From NCBI RefSeq assembly GCF_032854445.1, contig NC_088305.1:26562628-26626627 (forward strand): a stretch of 64,000 bases of DNA, in the 5' to 3' direction. This DNA is from Liolophura sinensis. Lineage: Eukaryota; Mollusca; Polyplacophora; Chitonida; Chitonidae. The notes beneath the pieces were generated by a model. It made no database searches. It saw only the letters and a program-made list of their open reading frames with translations, and was not told where the DNA came from. Both the position numbers and the translations under genes were made by a program. Each line of letters opens with the position of its first letter. Positions within the stretch are counted from its first letter, which is position 1. Of this stretch, positions 1-11,126 are shown piece after piece.

Positions 1-129
1 GGCTATTACATGGATCGCCTTGGGTCAAATGCAGCAACAACTTACAGAAAACCATTTCACAAAACGACAGCAACATAGCTCTTTTTGCCAAAATGTACAC
101 TAATCTTGAAAGATTGTATTATTTAATGA

Positions 130-142
130 ATACTTGCCTGGA
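130..142 (-). other. Probable GC-type 5' splice site
   Basis: On the minus strand the exon end reads CAG, then GCAAGTA. Apart from the C at intron position 2 this is a perfect donor, as is typical of GC-AG introns. It leaves the codon in phase 1 with Gly restored by a following exon starting GN. The partner acceptor lies beyond position 1. Bases 1-129 are the start of that intron and hold nothing else I can identify. Confidence 0.65.
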
Positions 143-357
143 ATAATTTTTCCATTAAACGCAGAAATGATCTGTTCACATTTTTCCTTTGATTCCATCC
201 TTGCAAATCCCACGCCTCGGCTAATTCCATCTTGATTTCGAAGTATCCTTGTTGATATAACGGTTCCGTAGCTTTTAAACATACTCTCTAACTCTGATTC
301 AGAATAAAATATGGGCAGATTTGCGATGTATAAATTTGTCGGATCTTGCTCTTGTTG
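138..357 (-). CDS. RBMS/shep exon encoding most of RRM2
   Basis: The exon starts after a strong acceptor (a run of T, then CAG at 360-358 read on the minus strand) and opens in frame with [15 protein letters not shown], which holds RNP2 of RRM2 (LYIANL). RNP1 (RGVGFARM) follows about 36 residues later, then [11 protein letters not shown] and FNGKIIPG. It has 73 full codons plus one base (phase 1). The last codon is split so that the residue after Pro is Gly in the expected place for this family. The donor reads CAG then GCAAGT, the usual form of a GC-AG intron; the only nearby GT (after GGCAA) is a poorer match. The missing last beta strand of RRM2 must be on a further exon outside the window. 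The upstream phase matches exon 3247-3338 exactly. Confidence 0.95.
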
Positions 358-590
358 CTGAAAAAAAAATAAAAAAGAAAAAAAATATTTATTATTGAAT
401 TCTTTACATCTTCAAAAATAATATTCACAATTCAAACATTACAATCCATTATTCACTACATTAAAGTTTTAATCTTTAATTAAATGCACCAATTGCTGAA
501 AATACATATGACCTTAATTTGAGACATATAACTGACACATTCATGTAACTAAGAAAATTTATTCTTGGATTTAATTAAAGGTCAAACACT

Positions 591-693
591 CTGCCCGGTT
601 TCCTCCCACCAAAATGCTGGCCATTGTCATGTAAGTCACATATTCTTGAGTATGGCGTAAAATACAAATCAGATACATGTAAATAAATAAATT
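591..693 (+). mobile_element. SINE family A, 5'-truncated copy
   Basis: Only the 3' half is present: CTGCCCGGTTTCCTCCCACC, AATGCTGGCC, TTCTTGAGTATGGCGTAAAA, then an ATAAATAAAT tail. It is in opposite orientation to the gene. Confidence 0.85.
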
Positions 694-1407
694 CAAACAA
701 AATCCACCCAAAGGCAACTTGTCATGGAATTTATATTTGATGCCACATTCAAATGCACAAATTACAGTTTAGCAATTTTTGTAAAATGGAACAAATATGT
801 TATAAAATAAAATGGGCTGTATCTGACAGAATCTTTCATATCAAACAGATAAATTCAAATTGTTCTCTAACATTATTGTCAGTTTCATTGCTTTTTCCTC
901 ATATTAAAAACAATATTTTGCTCTTTCAGGTGTGAGACAAAAATAACTGCAATAACAGGACTTCTGAGACACCAAAATCCACTGATATATTTATACTTGT
1001 TTATTTACGTGTATTTAATTGTTATCTAATGCTATTTTTCACTATAACTCCCATGGCAGTCAATTTCAGAGCTAAAATCCTGTTAAATGAAAACTAATCC
1101 TCTCTCCCTCTTTCTCTTAAATCTAGGTCAAAACATTTGGAAGTTTGGATTTCAAGTTAATTTTAAGGAACACAATATCTCTTGACCCTTGACCCTGGAA
1201 TATAACACTGCCTGAGACGAATGTACAGTGTCAAGCTACATGCTGGTCAGCAGTGCACACATTCCTTCAGGTACATCATAGATATATTCTACAGAGACAC
1301 TGACACACACAAAGTCTAGCTTGATATGTATGGACAGTCTCTGGGATTTTGTCTGCAAATGGTCAGAAATTTGATGTCATCAACGCAATTCTGATCCCCA
1401 GACACCT

Positions 1408-1433
1408 CCCCACCCCCCACCCCCCCCACCCCT
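1408..1433 (-). other. C-rich tract, possible G-quadruplex on the transcribed-sense strand
   Basis: CCCCACCCCCCACCCCCCCC then ACCCC on the plus strand. In the minus-strand pre-mRNA this becomes four G runs in the intron before the RRM2 exon. Confidence 0.6.
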
Positions 1434-2400
1434 CTTCAGACTCTTTCCCACAGAGGTGTTTTGACAGTATCACGTCTGAAGATACATCTGCAGGCAGGCT
1501 TTTTTGTACTTTCACAATTGCATGTTAAAACATTCCCTAAATTGCACATTACAAAATAAAAAAAACAATCAGTTTATGTATCCCTAAATGATTACAATGG
1601 GCCCTCATGAGCTCTGTTTGCCAACTTTATCCTGCCGCTTTGTAGGCGTCCTATTTATGATTAAAGTAGACTTAATGACTGTAATAGGTTTCCTCTCAGT
1701 GCAGTTAGTCACGACGTAGGACAAGTATAAATGCTATGTATAGAAAGGCCATTGATACCATCGGAGGGAAAATGTTTAATGATGTGAATTTATTTTTAAG
1801 TTAATAGATACCAATAGCTTTCAACTCTATTTGACACAGTTAAAAAAATATTTTATTTCCACTGTAGCATACGACTATTTTTTCAAGTTAATGGGAGATC
1901 TGAAGATTAAAAAATCTCTGATAACAAAAGCTACAACAAAGCACAGTACATGTAAATACAATGAAATAAACACTGAAATCGAAAAGAAAAAGGCAATTTT
2001 GTCATACTATCATCATATATCCATGTATGTATGTACTTTATGGTGTGGTAATGAAGAGTCATCTCTCCACTGCACACGAAAGCAAGACAAAGCTATCAAG
2101 GGTTATCATCTTCACTTGCCTCGGGCTAAAGGCCGGTTCAGAAACGACCAAACGAGAATTTCTAGTTGAAATAGGAGTTCTCTTAGACACTAAAATGATT
2201 AATGAACCTATATAGGCCACTATTTTTTCCTCCATTCAATGGGTGGTTTATATTTGGTATACAAATGTCACGCTTTTCCGATTTGTAAAAAAAAAGAGGA
2301 AAATCTGAAGTACTGCAGAGAGACAGGAAAACGAGAAGAGCATTTGCATAACAACAGTCCTGATGTGAAGTCCGGGGATCCAGCTTTTATCGTATCCAGA

Positions 2401-2657
2401 TTTATTTGATTGGTGTTTTACGCCGTACTCAAGAATATTTCAATTATACAATGGCAGCCAGCATTATGGTGGGAGGAAATCGGGCACAGCCCGGGGGAAA
2501 CCCACGACCATCCGCAGGTTACTGCCAGACGTTCCCATGTACAGCCAGAGAGGAAGCCAGCATGAGCTGGACTTGAACTCACAGCGACCGCATTGGTGAG
2601 AGACTCCTGGGCCATTGTGCTGTGCTAGCGCGCTAACCAACTGAGCCACGGAGGCCC
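2401..2657 (-). mobile_element. tRNA-derived SINE, full-length copy (family A)
   Basis: Read on the minus strand, the element starts GGGCCTCCGTGGCTCAGTTGG and has an A box (TGGCTCAGTTGG, 2648-2637) and a B box (GTTCAAGTCC, 2578-2569). It then has a GC-rich body (the GGTTTCC/GGGAGGAAA region) and a 3' tail ending CACCAATCAAATAAA. This is the layout of a Pol III SINE with a tRNA head and a LINE-derived tail. It is one of the two most complete copies in the window. Confidence 0.9.
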
Positions 2658-3020
2658 TAGAATTGTTAAAAAACTTCCATCGTATCCATGTTGTAAAAAA
2701 AATGTTGCCTACAGAAAATTTCATATAACCGATGAAATTTTAACTACATGTCTGGCAAAATCTTGATAACTTTCTCTACTGGAAATTGTTTTTTTTTTTC
2801 AAATACATGCATGTATTACATTACTAACTGTTACGGACACACATAGATATATATCTTGGATTTTATTAGGATACAAGCTGAATCAATAATGGCGGCTCAC
2901 AATAACTATACTGCTATGTCAAGTGAAATATTTTCAGCACAACCCCCTCCCTGTCCCCTTGCCAACTTTCAAACCACCACCACATCTACCTACCCTCTCC
3001 TGGGGAATACTTTTTACTTT

Positions 3021-3105
3021 TTTATGTATTTGACTGGTGTTTTACGCCATAATCAAGAATATTTTTGATTCATATGACTGCTACTACCATTATGGTGAAA
3101 GTAAA
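3021..3105 (-). mobile_element. SINE family A, 3' fragment
   Basis: The tail module (TTTGACTGGTGTTTTACGCC, AATCAAGAATATTT, CATTATGGTG on the plus strand) is present without head or GC-rich body. Confidence 0.75.
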
Positions 3106-3246
3106 CTATGTACAGCTAGAAAACAAAATGTTCAGAAATTAGACTTAGATGTGTTAGACCTGTGACATTTGTTCAGGAAAAGCCTAGGTGGAAGAGAAAT
3201 CTAAGAGAAAATGAGCAAACCTTGGAATATTTACATAAGAACCAAC

Positions 3247-3338
3247 CTTTGCCATCTGGGCTTGAATTCCTTGGCCTTGTAAAGATTTGACTGCCACATC
3301 AGCAGCTTGTGGAGACTCAAAGTCCACAAAACCATAAC
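3247..3338 (-). CDS. RBMS/shep exon encoding RNP1 and the C-terminal half of RRM1
   Basis: The exon has 92 bases: two bases completing a Gly codon, then 30 codons reading [20 protein letters not shown] and on to QAQMAK. The acceptor is TTTTCCAG and the donor AAAG then GTTGGT. With the last residues of the exon before, it forms the RNP1 motif KGYGFVDF, whose aromatic residues stack on nucleic acid bases in RRMs (known for the fold). The end, AQMAK, joins without a frame change to QQEQDP of the next exon. That junction is a hallmark of RBMS/shep proteins. I see no damage or odd residue. Confidence 0.96.
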
Positions 3339-3939
3339 CTGGAAAAGAGCCGAACACAAGGCAGAGCTGTGAGTCATTTGACCTGTAAGGGTGTTTGTAT
3401 GATTCAACGATTGATAGACTGACAGAATGTGTTAGAGTATGTTGTCAGGTAAACATACAAACATTCCATCTAAAAATTATGACCAAAACTTCATTGAACT
3501 TACATAACTTTCTACACAAAATATTCAGTTTCCAGTTTTGGTATATTTAATTTCCATGATGGCGAACTTAAACAACACTATTTTTGAAAATGAAAATCCT
3601 TTCTTTCTGCTCACAAACTAAGTATCAGCTACATGCAGGTGAAGTATTGCATACTAATTTATATGGTTTGAATTCAATTGTAAATACCAGAATAAAAAGG
3701 AAAACATAAAAAATAAAATTCACAAGGACATTATAAAGTCCCTCGGCTTAGTCAGTTGCCTAGGAAACCATAAAAGTAATGTAATCCCGGAAAACAAAGC
3801 TTATGGTCCACATCTAGAGCACTACTGTTATACATACATTAATCTCTGTCGGTGAAATCTGAACAAGATATGGGATAGACATTAACTGTTGAGATCATCC
3901 TGGACTAGCCTGCAAATCCCAAACAGAAAGTGCACTTAC
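3339..3939 (-). other. RBMS/shep intron inside RRM1
   Basis: This intron of 601 bases interrupts the Gly codon just before RNP1 residues GYGF. It starts with GTAAGT and ends with TTTTCCAG. I see no repeat or motif of note inside it. Confidence 0.94.
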
Positions 3940-3998
3940 CTTTACATTTCTGTGTTTGCTGGTCTATTATTGCTTTAGTTGATGTTATTTTTCCGTAT
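3940..3998 (-). CDS. RBMS/shep exon encoding the middle of RRM1
   Basis: This short exon has 59 bases: one base completing a Pro codon, 19 codons (YGKITSTKAIIDQQTQKCK) and one base of the next Gly codon. It is flanked by TTTGTAG and GTAAGT, both good splice signals. It encodes beta2 of RRM1 and the loop before RNP1. The family usually has a YGKI-STKAI-D--TNKCKGYGF pattern here, and this copy keeps it, with Gln where Asn is common. It is too short to appear as a conventional ORF and was found by matching phase and motif between its neighbours. Confidence 0.96.
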
Positions 3999-4102
3999 CT
4001 ACAAATTAAACAAAAAAAACAGACTGATATATACACACAAGTTTCAGTGTGAAGGATTTAGCATGCATACCTATATTTTTATAACTTGTTTGTTATTTAA
4101 TT

Positions 4103-4366
4103 TTATTAATTTATTTGATTGGTGTTTTATGCCGCACTAAAGGATATTTCACTTATACGACACCAGCCAGCATTATGGTGGGAGGAAACCGGGCAGAGCC
4201 CGGGGGAACCCACAACCATCCGCAGGTTGCTGCAAGACCTTCCAACTTACGACCGGAGAGGAAGTCAACATAACCTGGACGTGAACTCACAGCGACCGCA
4301 TTGGTGAGAGACTACTGGGTCATTATGCTGTGCTAGCGCGCTAACCAACTGAGCCACGGGGGCACC
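4103..4366 (-). mobile_element. tRNA-derived SINE, full-length copy (family A)
   Basis: This is a second near-complete copy in the same orientation, with tRNA-like head at 4366 (GTGGCTCAGTTGG), a B box whose middle differs (GTTCACGTCC) and the tail CACCAATCAAATAAATT at 4103. It differs from the copy at 2401-2657 by scattered substitutions, so the two are separate insertions. Confidence 0.9.
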
Positions 4367-6460
4367 ATGTTTATTATTTAAAGTGAAAGTGCTAAACAAA
4401 AGTTTTTCCTTACACAATTATTGATGGCCAGTTTTAAGGGTGGATGAAAGCGGAGTACTAACAGGGGTTAAGTGTAGATCATTTTTGTTGTTGAAACAGT
4501 GTCTACTTTTGAACCATTTGGGTTTTTTTTTAAAGATATTTAGGATTAATCTTTTTCATGAGGAAAATGGCTTGCTGAGTACACATGTACACAAGAACCT
4601 GGTGTCTTTCGCATGGCATTTCAATACAAAACAGCAACACGAGTGTCTCCACATTAAAGCTAGTTTTACCCCATGGAATGCTGTTTTTATATGTCTGTAT
4701 AATGAACTGATATAAAATGTAAATGTAATATAATAAGATATTTATCCTGAATAAGGAAACTTTTGGTGTATAGCACAACATTTTAATGTATTTCCTCACC
4801 AAAGTGTAAATGCCCTGCCTGCCAAAACATGGCTACAGCATTGCCAAAGTCATTGCATCATTCATTCCAAGTTCTACTCAAAGTTGTAAATCTATTATTT
4901 TGGTTTCTGGAGAAAATGTAAAACTTCTTCAGAGAAAATGTTCGAACTGCTGTAATTTGTAGAAAAACTGTCATTAGGCTAAAAACTTAAAGAAACTGTC
5001 ACACTTATAAACAATACAAAAGAAAAGAAAAAATGCACATGTTGAAAGTTTTCTGGGGGTTGATTTTCTGACTTAAATCATGACAAGCCGAGCAATCAGT
5101 GGTAACATATCACACTGTGTTATCACATTTTACTGGAGAGCCAAGGATGTGAGCGCACTGTTAACAACATTACAGGCTGTCACAGACCCAGCAAGGCAAA
5201 TACAAGATCTGCAGCAGAGCCCAAACTGTCACATTGTCCTTAATTAACGAATAGTTTGACTGAGACGGTGAAATGTTACGAAGTGGGGGACAGCGATGGC
5301 TGAAAATGTCAAATCGACTCTGTTCACGTAGTCTCTGGCTGAGACAAATGGAACGAGCTTATCCCACAGTTTGCTCCTTTCGCCGTCAGTTACAATCAGT
5401 TCCTGGTTCCGCGGGGTCTCCGATCACTAACATTCCAGTGTCAAAAGCATATTTGCTTAGACTCACCTTCGTACTGTGTTGTGTTTTGGTCAAATTATCA
5501 CAAATTGAAAACCAACAGACACGAGTGGAGCGTGATCGTTTGAAGTCTGCACAGAATTTGACCTCTATGGCCCTTGGCAGGTAAACACCCCATTGCTAAT
5601 TGTATAATAAAAAAATATTGACTCCCATTGATTGCGTTTCATTTAAATATGATCTTAACCTAAACTTTCCAGACGTCAACAATAAAACAATCGAAGCTGT
5701 TGGAATGTGGTAATAGGAAAACTTTAACTTTGACATATGATGGAATTCTGAACTTGACATTGCATTGAAATATTTTTTTTTCTACACTGCTACTTTCAGT
5801 TCTTCTGTTCTCATCGCCAACAGTGCTGATGTGAGCTTGTGCAATACTGAACAGAGGCTTTGGAACATTTAACCTACAACTGATTTGCTTATGAAGCTAT
5901 GAATGATTAAAGTATCTGGGCACAATACCCATGGATAGTGTAGAACAATAAGCTAACATGAAGCATTTTTCATCTCTGATATATAGCTCCCTGGGTACAG
6001 GGACGCAGACTCACTTCAGGACCCCTGTTTAGTTTGCCACAACGGCTCTTGAGTGCAATTCAGGAACGGATAAATTCCAGGAGAACTAAAGAGATGTCTT
6101 TTGCTGACTGTTGCCGAATTTCAACAAAATACAAAATGTGACTGTGGCTGAGTATCGTGTCTTTAGCTAACTTTGTCTCTTGTCACATTCACCAGAGAGA
6201 TTGAGAAGAGAAAGGACAAGGAATGTCTCGTTGAAGCGCTATAATTACACAGGAAGTAGGGATCAATGCATTTCACTGAGGTCTACCTGTGTCACAAAAA
6301 GCATCTGAGTAAGGACAGGGGATATAGGACAGGCATGGTGTGATCGGAATAGACACCAATGCAGAAAAAAACAATGCTTAACTTTCAGAGACGACCTTAA
6401 ATGAGACAAATTACCACATAAAAGAGAACGGGTTGAATGACTTTGAAAAGAAGAAATGTT

Positions 6461-6560
6461 ATTTATTTATTTTATTTGACAGGTGTTTTACACAATAATC
6501 AACAATATTTCACTTATATCCCTGAGGGGAACCCACAACCATCCGCAGGTTGGTGGCAGA
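6461..6560 (-). mobile_element. SINE family A, internally deleted copy
   Basis: Tail module (ATTTGACAGGTGTTTTACAC) plus the body segment GGGGAACCCACAACCATCCG are joined with part of the body missing between them. The tRNA head is absent. Confidence 0.8.
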
Positions 6561-7414
6561 CCCAAGAAGAAACGTGTAAAATGCTCAAACTTTTTCAATA
6601 ACTCTGTAACGGTCAAGTTAAGTCAGTTCACATGAATCATCCTACACTGCGAATTTATCGAGCTACATGGTCAACCGTTCAATTTGTCTGATGTCTTGTA
6701 TAATTATGCCAGTTGTGAAAATGTACAACTAGTTGTCTTACATAAGCTGGTCAGACCTCATGAATCATGTACTTATCCCATTTAAATGAAAAGTACGACC
6801 CAAAATGAGAGTACAGGCCTACAGAACTGACATGTACAATAGGTATTTCACAATTAGAAATGCATAAGTGACTAACTGCTAATGTCCTAATGAATTTGTG
6901 GAACATGATTGTGTTTGTGTACTTTGATTTTAAGACAACAATTCCATATTTTTTCATGATCCACCTCAAAACCCAGGAGTTCAACTTTGACTAAGGTAAT
7001 TATAGCAACCGCCATGCCAGAATCCTCAATATACTTGTCCTACAGTTTCTGGTCCACTTAAGGACCAAGATTGTCAGTTTAAAGGTATTACAATTTATGA
7101 AACCATTGCCCACAAGCAAATAGTTTGAAAAACGAAATAAGAATCGGTGTCAAAATGTTGCTTTTAAACAAGGCAAATCCATGTATACCATTTCTGCTCT
7201 TCATTCAGCACCTCAGAATCTAGATGTTCACGAGGCCTTGGTGACAAGAGATCAACATTACTTGTGCGGGCACTGTGGTTGGTCAAGTTCATGCAGTTGT
7301 CTTCCACCTACATGGTAAGTGTATCTGTCCATCACACATGGGAAAGTTCCTCACTGACTTGCCAAAGGTCCATGGTTTAATATCCAAGACCCTAAGATAC
7401 CTTTATCCATACAA

Positions 7415-7500
7415 GTAAGACTGACTGGCATCGTATAAGTGACGATGTCTTAAATATTATGTTACATACAACAAATAAATAAGTAAATAAATAAATAAAT
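7415..7500 (+). mobile_element. SINE family A relic with (AAAT)n tail
   Basis: ACTGGCATCGTATAAGTGAC followed by a weak tail match and a run of AAAT repeats to 7500, just before the donor of exon 7519-7679. The match is diverged. Confidence 0.5.
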
Positions 7501-7518
7501 TACAAGAGCATTACTTAC

Positions 7519-7679
7519 GGTTGGCACATGTTGACGAGGTCTTTGTCTGTGGTGTTGCCCGACAGGCCCCTGATGTAGAGGTTTGTCTTACTGAGTTGCT
7601 CCATGTTTTGACTGTGTGTACTCGACTGACTGCTTGTAGTGTTGGGACTAGCAGCCGGCATGGCTCGTGACGTATACGT
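7519..7679 (-). CDS. RBMS/shep exon encoding Ser/Thr/Gln-rich linker and start of RRM1
   Basis: The exon has 161 bases: 53 full codons and two bases of a Pro codon finished by the next exon. The first 28 residues are Ser/Thr/Asn/Gln-rich and probably unstructured. Then come [13 protein letters not shown] (RNP2 of RRM1 is LYIRGL), [11 protein letters not shown], and a split Pro. The donor is GTAAGT. The acceptor (TCTTTGCAG, AG at 7681-7680) gives phase 0. A second copy of this acceptor, with the first codons of the exon, lies 102 bases upstream in the same open frame (AG at 7783-7782), so a longer version of the exon (7519-7781) is possible. An internal Met (residue 7) could act as a start in transcripts from a nearer promoter. 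Confidence 0.94.
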
Positions 7680-7835
7680 CTGCAAAGACACAAGAAAAAT
7701 ACACATAAATACACACACAAGCAAAAATACACATAAATACAGTCTGTAAGCATGGTAAAGAATGGCTTGTGATGTATGTGTCTGCAAATACACAAGCAAA
7801 ATACACCTAAATACGCAGTCTATAAGCACAGAAAA
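7660..7835 (-). repeat. 102-bp tandem duplication across the 3' splice site of an RRM1 exon
   Basis: The sequence from 7660 (ATGGCTCGTGACGTATACGT on the plus strand) recurs at 7762 as ATGGCTTGTGATGTATGTGT, a period of 102 bases. The second copy is 26 bases shorter inside. The unit includes about 20 bases of exon 7519-7679, the CAG acceptor and the pyrimidine tract, so both copies end in TTTGCAG on the minus strand. The 102 bases between the two acceptors are open in the coding frame. Confidence 0.85.
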
Positions 7836-8179
7836 CTTTAGTAATGGCCCTATAATACACATGTATGTCCATGCAGGGTAGCGAACAGGATTTTAGTTTG
7901 AGTGCCCCTTGGACTTGGATGTGTTAATAAACATTTAATTGTAACATAATACCAAAAGTGTGCCTAATCAAGTATCCAAAAACAAACAAGAAAAATTCCA
8001 TTGTGTATAACCACACACAATTTTGTCTCAATTCCCTTATTTCTGACCAATTTAATTTGGCCATCTTAATTTGGGCTTTTCTTGCTCATTATTTTGAACC
8101 GTCACTGCCACAAAATCAAACTGTATGTTTGTTTATTTCAAACAGGCTATTTGCCATGCTCAAAATTGTTTTTCTCTCA

Positions 8180-9770
8180 TGACAGCGGCCTAGCTAAGTT
8201 TGTGGATGGATACTTGAAGAAATCTAGGGTAATTAAACTACCACACCTGTGAGGAGAATGCTACTGACCTATTAAGACTGAGGCTGAGCCAATGTTAGCC
8301 AGACTCAAACACACAATCTCATTGGCCAATGGTCCGAACAAAGACACTGTCTAGGCTAATCGGCTACCATGTCAGTAAACAGGCACAACATATAACAAAC
8401 ATGTAGTCTATTCACACATCACTGCTATTTGTTTCATTTTAGTTGATAGATAACCATACACAAGTGTTACTTATGCAATGTAATTATGTATACGGTTGCA
8501 CCACAAACCATAATAAATTGATAAAAACACACACAGAACGCTAATTCTGTACCATAAAAATGTGCATCTTAACTGAGCGCTCATCAATCTGCATTTTCAT
8601 GGAGGGTTTGTTGTAGCTTCAAATAACAAGATGAATTTACTTTACAGGAATCAAACTAAAGTACAGTTTAAACGGAAATGACTGTGCAGGCGCTCTCTAA
8701 GATACACATCACCCAAAATACTTATGCATGTTGTTTTTTCTTCTCTAGAATCTTGGTGACAAACACATTTACATGTAGCCGGTTACCTTTGGAGAAATAT
8801 TCAAATCAACAAAATATTGCACTATATGTCACTTAATTTTCTAGAAATGCAACATCCAGAACCTTGGTAATATTAAGCATACCGTGCAGGCTACATTTGG
8901 CTTCCACATCAACACAGTAATTTGCACTGCGTAACCATTACAACACAACCCCAACGATACCCTTTCCGATCAAGTACAGGCATGTTCAAGAAATGTTATC
9001 AGCTCATAATGCTATAATTCAGACCATGCTACCCTTGATAAAGGTGTTTTTATGCATCTCCATATCGCAGCCGGCAGAACGTAAAACTGAACTGCCATAA
9101 AGCTGTACGTCGAACAAACACAGTTCTAAATCACCAGAATTTTGCTTGTAGAAGTTCCTCCTTGATCGAACATGTCACTTTCGCTGTAGTAAATATTCAT
9201 ACAACAGATACACAAAAAAAAACATAGGTAAAATTTTACAATATTTGAGCAGGTCTTATTCTGGCTATAATATTAAAAAGCCACACAAATTAAGACCAAA
9301 ATGCTTCATTTATTACAAACATCGCAACAGTATAATAATTCACAAACGCAATTCATTTTTGGGGACGGCGCACTCTTCACTTGTTGAAAGGTTAAGCTGG
9401 TTTCAATGATTAAACAGGCCACATTCCTTTCAAGACATGAGACACAGTAATCAAGGCTTAGATCACGCAAGGTGTAGTAAACAACTTTTCTCATTTGGGG
9501 CATTGTCTTATGGTTTGAAATCACTGAGACAATGTCATTTTTGACAAAAAAAAAATAGGTTGCAAAGTGGGATTGAATACTGTGCACAAATTAATACAAA
9601 ACTTGGCCTTATGTCTTACTCAGGTAGTCCAACCAAGATCCAAGGATTACAGAAATAAAATGTGAACAAATACTTTTGTTTCACTGCGAGCTTAGCAGTT
9701 TTCTCGTGATGCATTCTGCCTAATTTCTGACTGATTCATCCACATTATAGGGCTACTCTCAGAGTTTCTT
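8180..9770. other. Intronic sequence without recognised features
   Basis: AT-rich, no splice-flanked exon, no repeat that I can identify. Open frames are short and unlike known proteins. The same applies to 10030-10985 and 12040-14510, apart from a 40-base SINE tail fragment at about 13576-13615. Confidence 0.5.
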
Positions 9771-9773
9771 TGA

Positions 9774-10020
9774 CTGAGTGAGTGAGTGAGTGCTTGGGGT
9801 TTAACGTTGCACTTAACAATTTTTCAGTCATAGGACCACAAAGGAGTCCTTAGAGTGCATGTACATGTAATATGTGCCTCCTAGTTGCAGGACGGATTTC
9901 TACCGCTCTTTTATCAAGTGCTGCTTAACTGAGACGACTTACCGAAGGCAAGTAAGCCGTCCCACCTGAGTCATTATACTGATACGGGTCAAACAGTTGT
10001 TGCACAATCCCCTGCATTCA
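9774..10020 (-). mobile_element. SINE family B (3' tail and body, head missing)
   Basis: A GAGT microsatellite is followed by GGTTTAACGTTGCACTTAAC, AATTTTTCAGTCATA, and a body with CTTACCGAAGGCAAGTAAGC. The tail is clearly related to that of family A (GTTTTACGCC-type), but the body differs. The tRNA-like head seen at 63890-63979 is not reached. This suggests two SINE families using the same LINE. Confidence 0.75.
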
Positions 10021-10987
10021 GACTGCCACATAGTTTTTTTGAGAAGCTTGATTAATATCTCATCTGAAAAACTTGGTCTTGCCATCAAAGGTATCATTTA
10101 AAGGCGTCAATGTGCTTCTGAAATTTGCAAATTTATATGCACCTCACTTTAAGTGAAATACACTATATGATAATTATCCACAGTTGCTTAAAAGTCTTTA
10201 AGAAATCTAAAGTAAACAATGAACACACACATTTTACGATAATTACTCCTGTCTGCTCCTTTTTTGTTTTCCCACAAATCTTGCTTGAACATTACATTAT
10301 AGAAGATGCATACTGATTAAAAAAAGAATTCACACAGTATCATACACAATGATTTTCATTTAAGGTAGGACAATGTTATCTTATGTTTAATTTTTACCAT
10401 AATTTATCAACTTATTGATCAGTTAAAAAAAAAAAATTACAGAACTAGAATAAATAAATTTGCAAATAAATATGCACCCCGGAAATTACTTTTTAAAAAG
10501 CTTACATTTATTCGGAATATCATGAGCAATTTGACATGAATTCTCCTTTGCAAATTTTCCGGATCAGTTTTAACCCAAGCATACAGCATGTATGTCTGTA
10601 AGTACACTTTTACACCTGTCCTCTCTGATTACAATCACAGGTAAATTCAGGTATGTAGACCTCAATTAAGTGAAGGAGAGTTGAATGCATGTCTGACTTA
10701 GATGCTATCTATGTACATGAGCTCGCAGACTATTTTTACCGCCATGTCCCATAATAGCCGGAGTATTTCAAAGGCCAGGCACGTGAGGACAGCCCAACAC
10801 AGTAATTACATACCCGCTGTGTACAATTTGCTACATACTTTCTGCAAACTATTATCCAAGGCATAGATCTACCTGTACTATCAGGCAACCTCAACACTGT
10901 TCAGGAAGGGTGATGCATACTGTCTCATCATACTAAGCGAGGACACCCACCCTGCTTTAGAGGCCCAATGCACTGTACTGTATTTTG

Positions 10988-11122
10988 TCTGCCAGTAACC
11001 TGCGGCTGGTTGTGGATTTCCCCACGGGCTCCGCCCGGTTTCCTCCCACCATAATGCTGGCCGTCGTTGTGTAAGTGACATGTTCTTGAGTATGGCGTAC
11101 AACACCAATCAAATAAATAAAT
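10988..11122 (+). mobile_element. SINE family A, 5'-truncated copy
   Basis: CTGCCAGTAACCTGCGGCTGG, CTCCGCCCGGTTTCCTCCC, TTCTTGAGTATGGCGTACA and CACCAATCAAATAAATAAAT are present in order. The element is followed directly by a dispersed repeat at 11127. Confidence 0.88.
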
Positions 11123-11126
11123 GTAC

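Larger units (their letters stand above)
358..3246 (-). other. RBMS/shep intron between exons 3247-3338 and 138-357
   Basis: This intron of 2,889 bases starts with GTTGGT and ends with CAG after a long T run. It holds SINE copies at 591-693, 2401-2657 and 3021-3105 and a C-rich run at 1408-1433. The rest (about 700-1400 and 1440-2400) is AT-rich sequence without recognised content. Confidence 0.92.
3999..7518 (-). other. RBMS/shep intron between RNP2 and the middle of RRM1
   Basis: This intron of 3,520 bases starts with GTAAGT and ends with TTTGTAG. It carries SINE copies at 4103-4366 and 6461-6560 and a SINE relic at 7415-7500. The stretch 4370-6450 has no recognised feature. A 103-codon plus-strand frame at 5273-5584 there matches nothing I know and shows no splice or repeat context. 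Confidence 0.93.

Noticed and set aside
2027-2215. 62-codon frame and overlapping 112-codon frame at 1831-2169
   Set aside because: Two frames share the region, no family match, and it lies within an intron of the minus-strand gene.
2560-2657. tRNA gene
   Set aside because: A and B boxes are present but the sequence does not close into a cloverleaf with acceptor stem and continues into a SINE body and tail. It is a SINE head. The same applies to 14514-14590, 55341-55445 and 63890-63979.
5273-5584. 103-codon plus-strand frame with Arg-rich start
   Set aside because: No recognisable domain and located in an intron of the opposite-strand gene. Length is within what chance gives in 64 kb.
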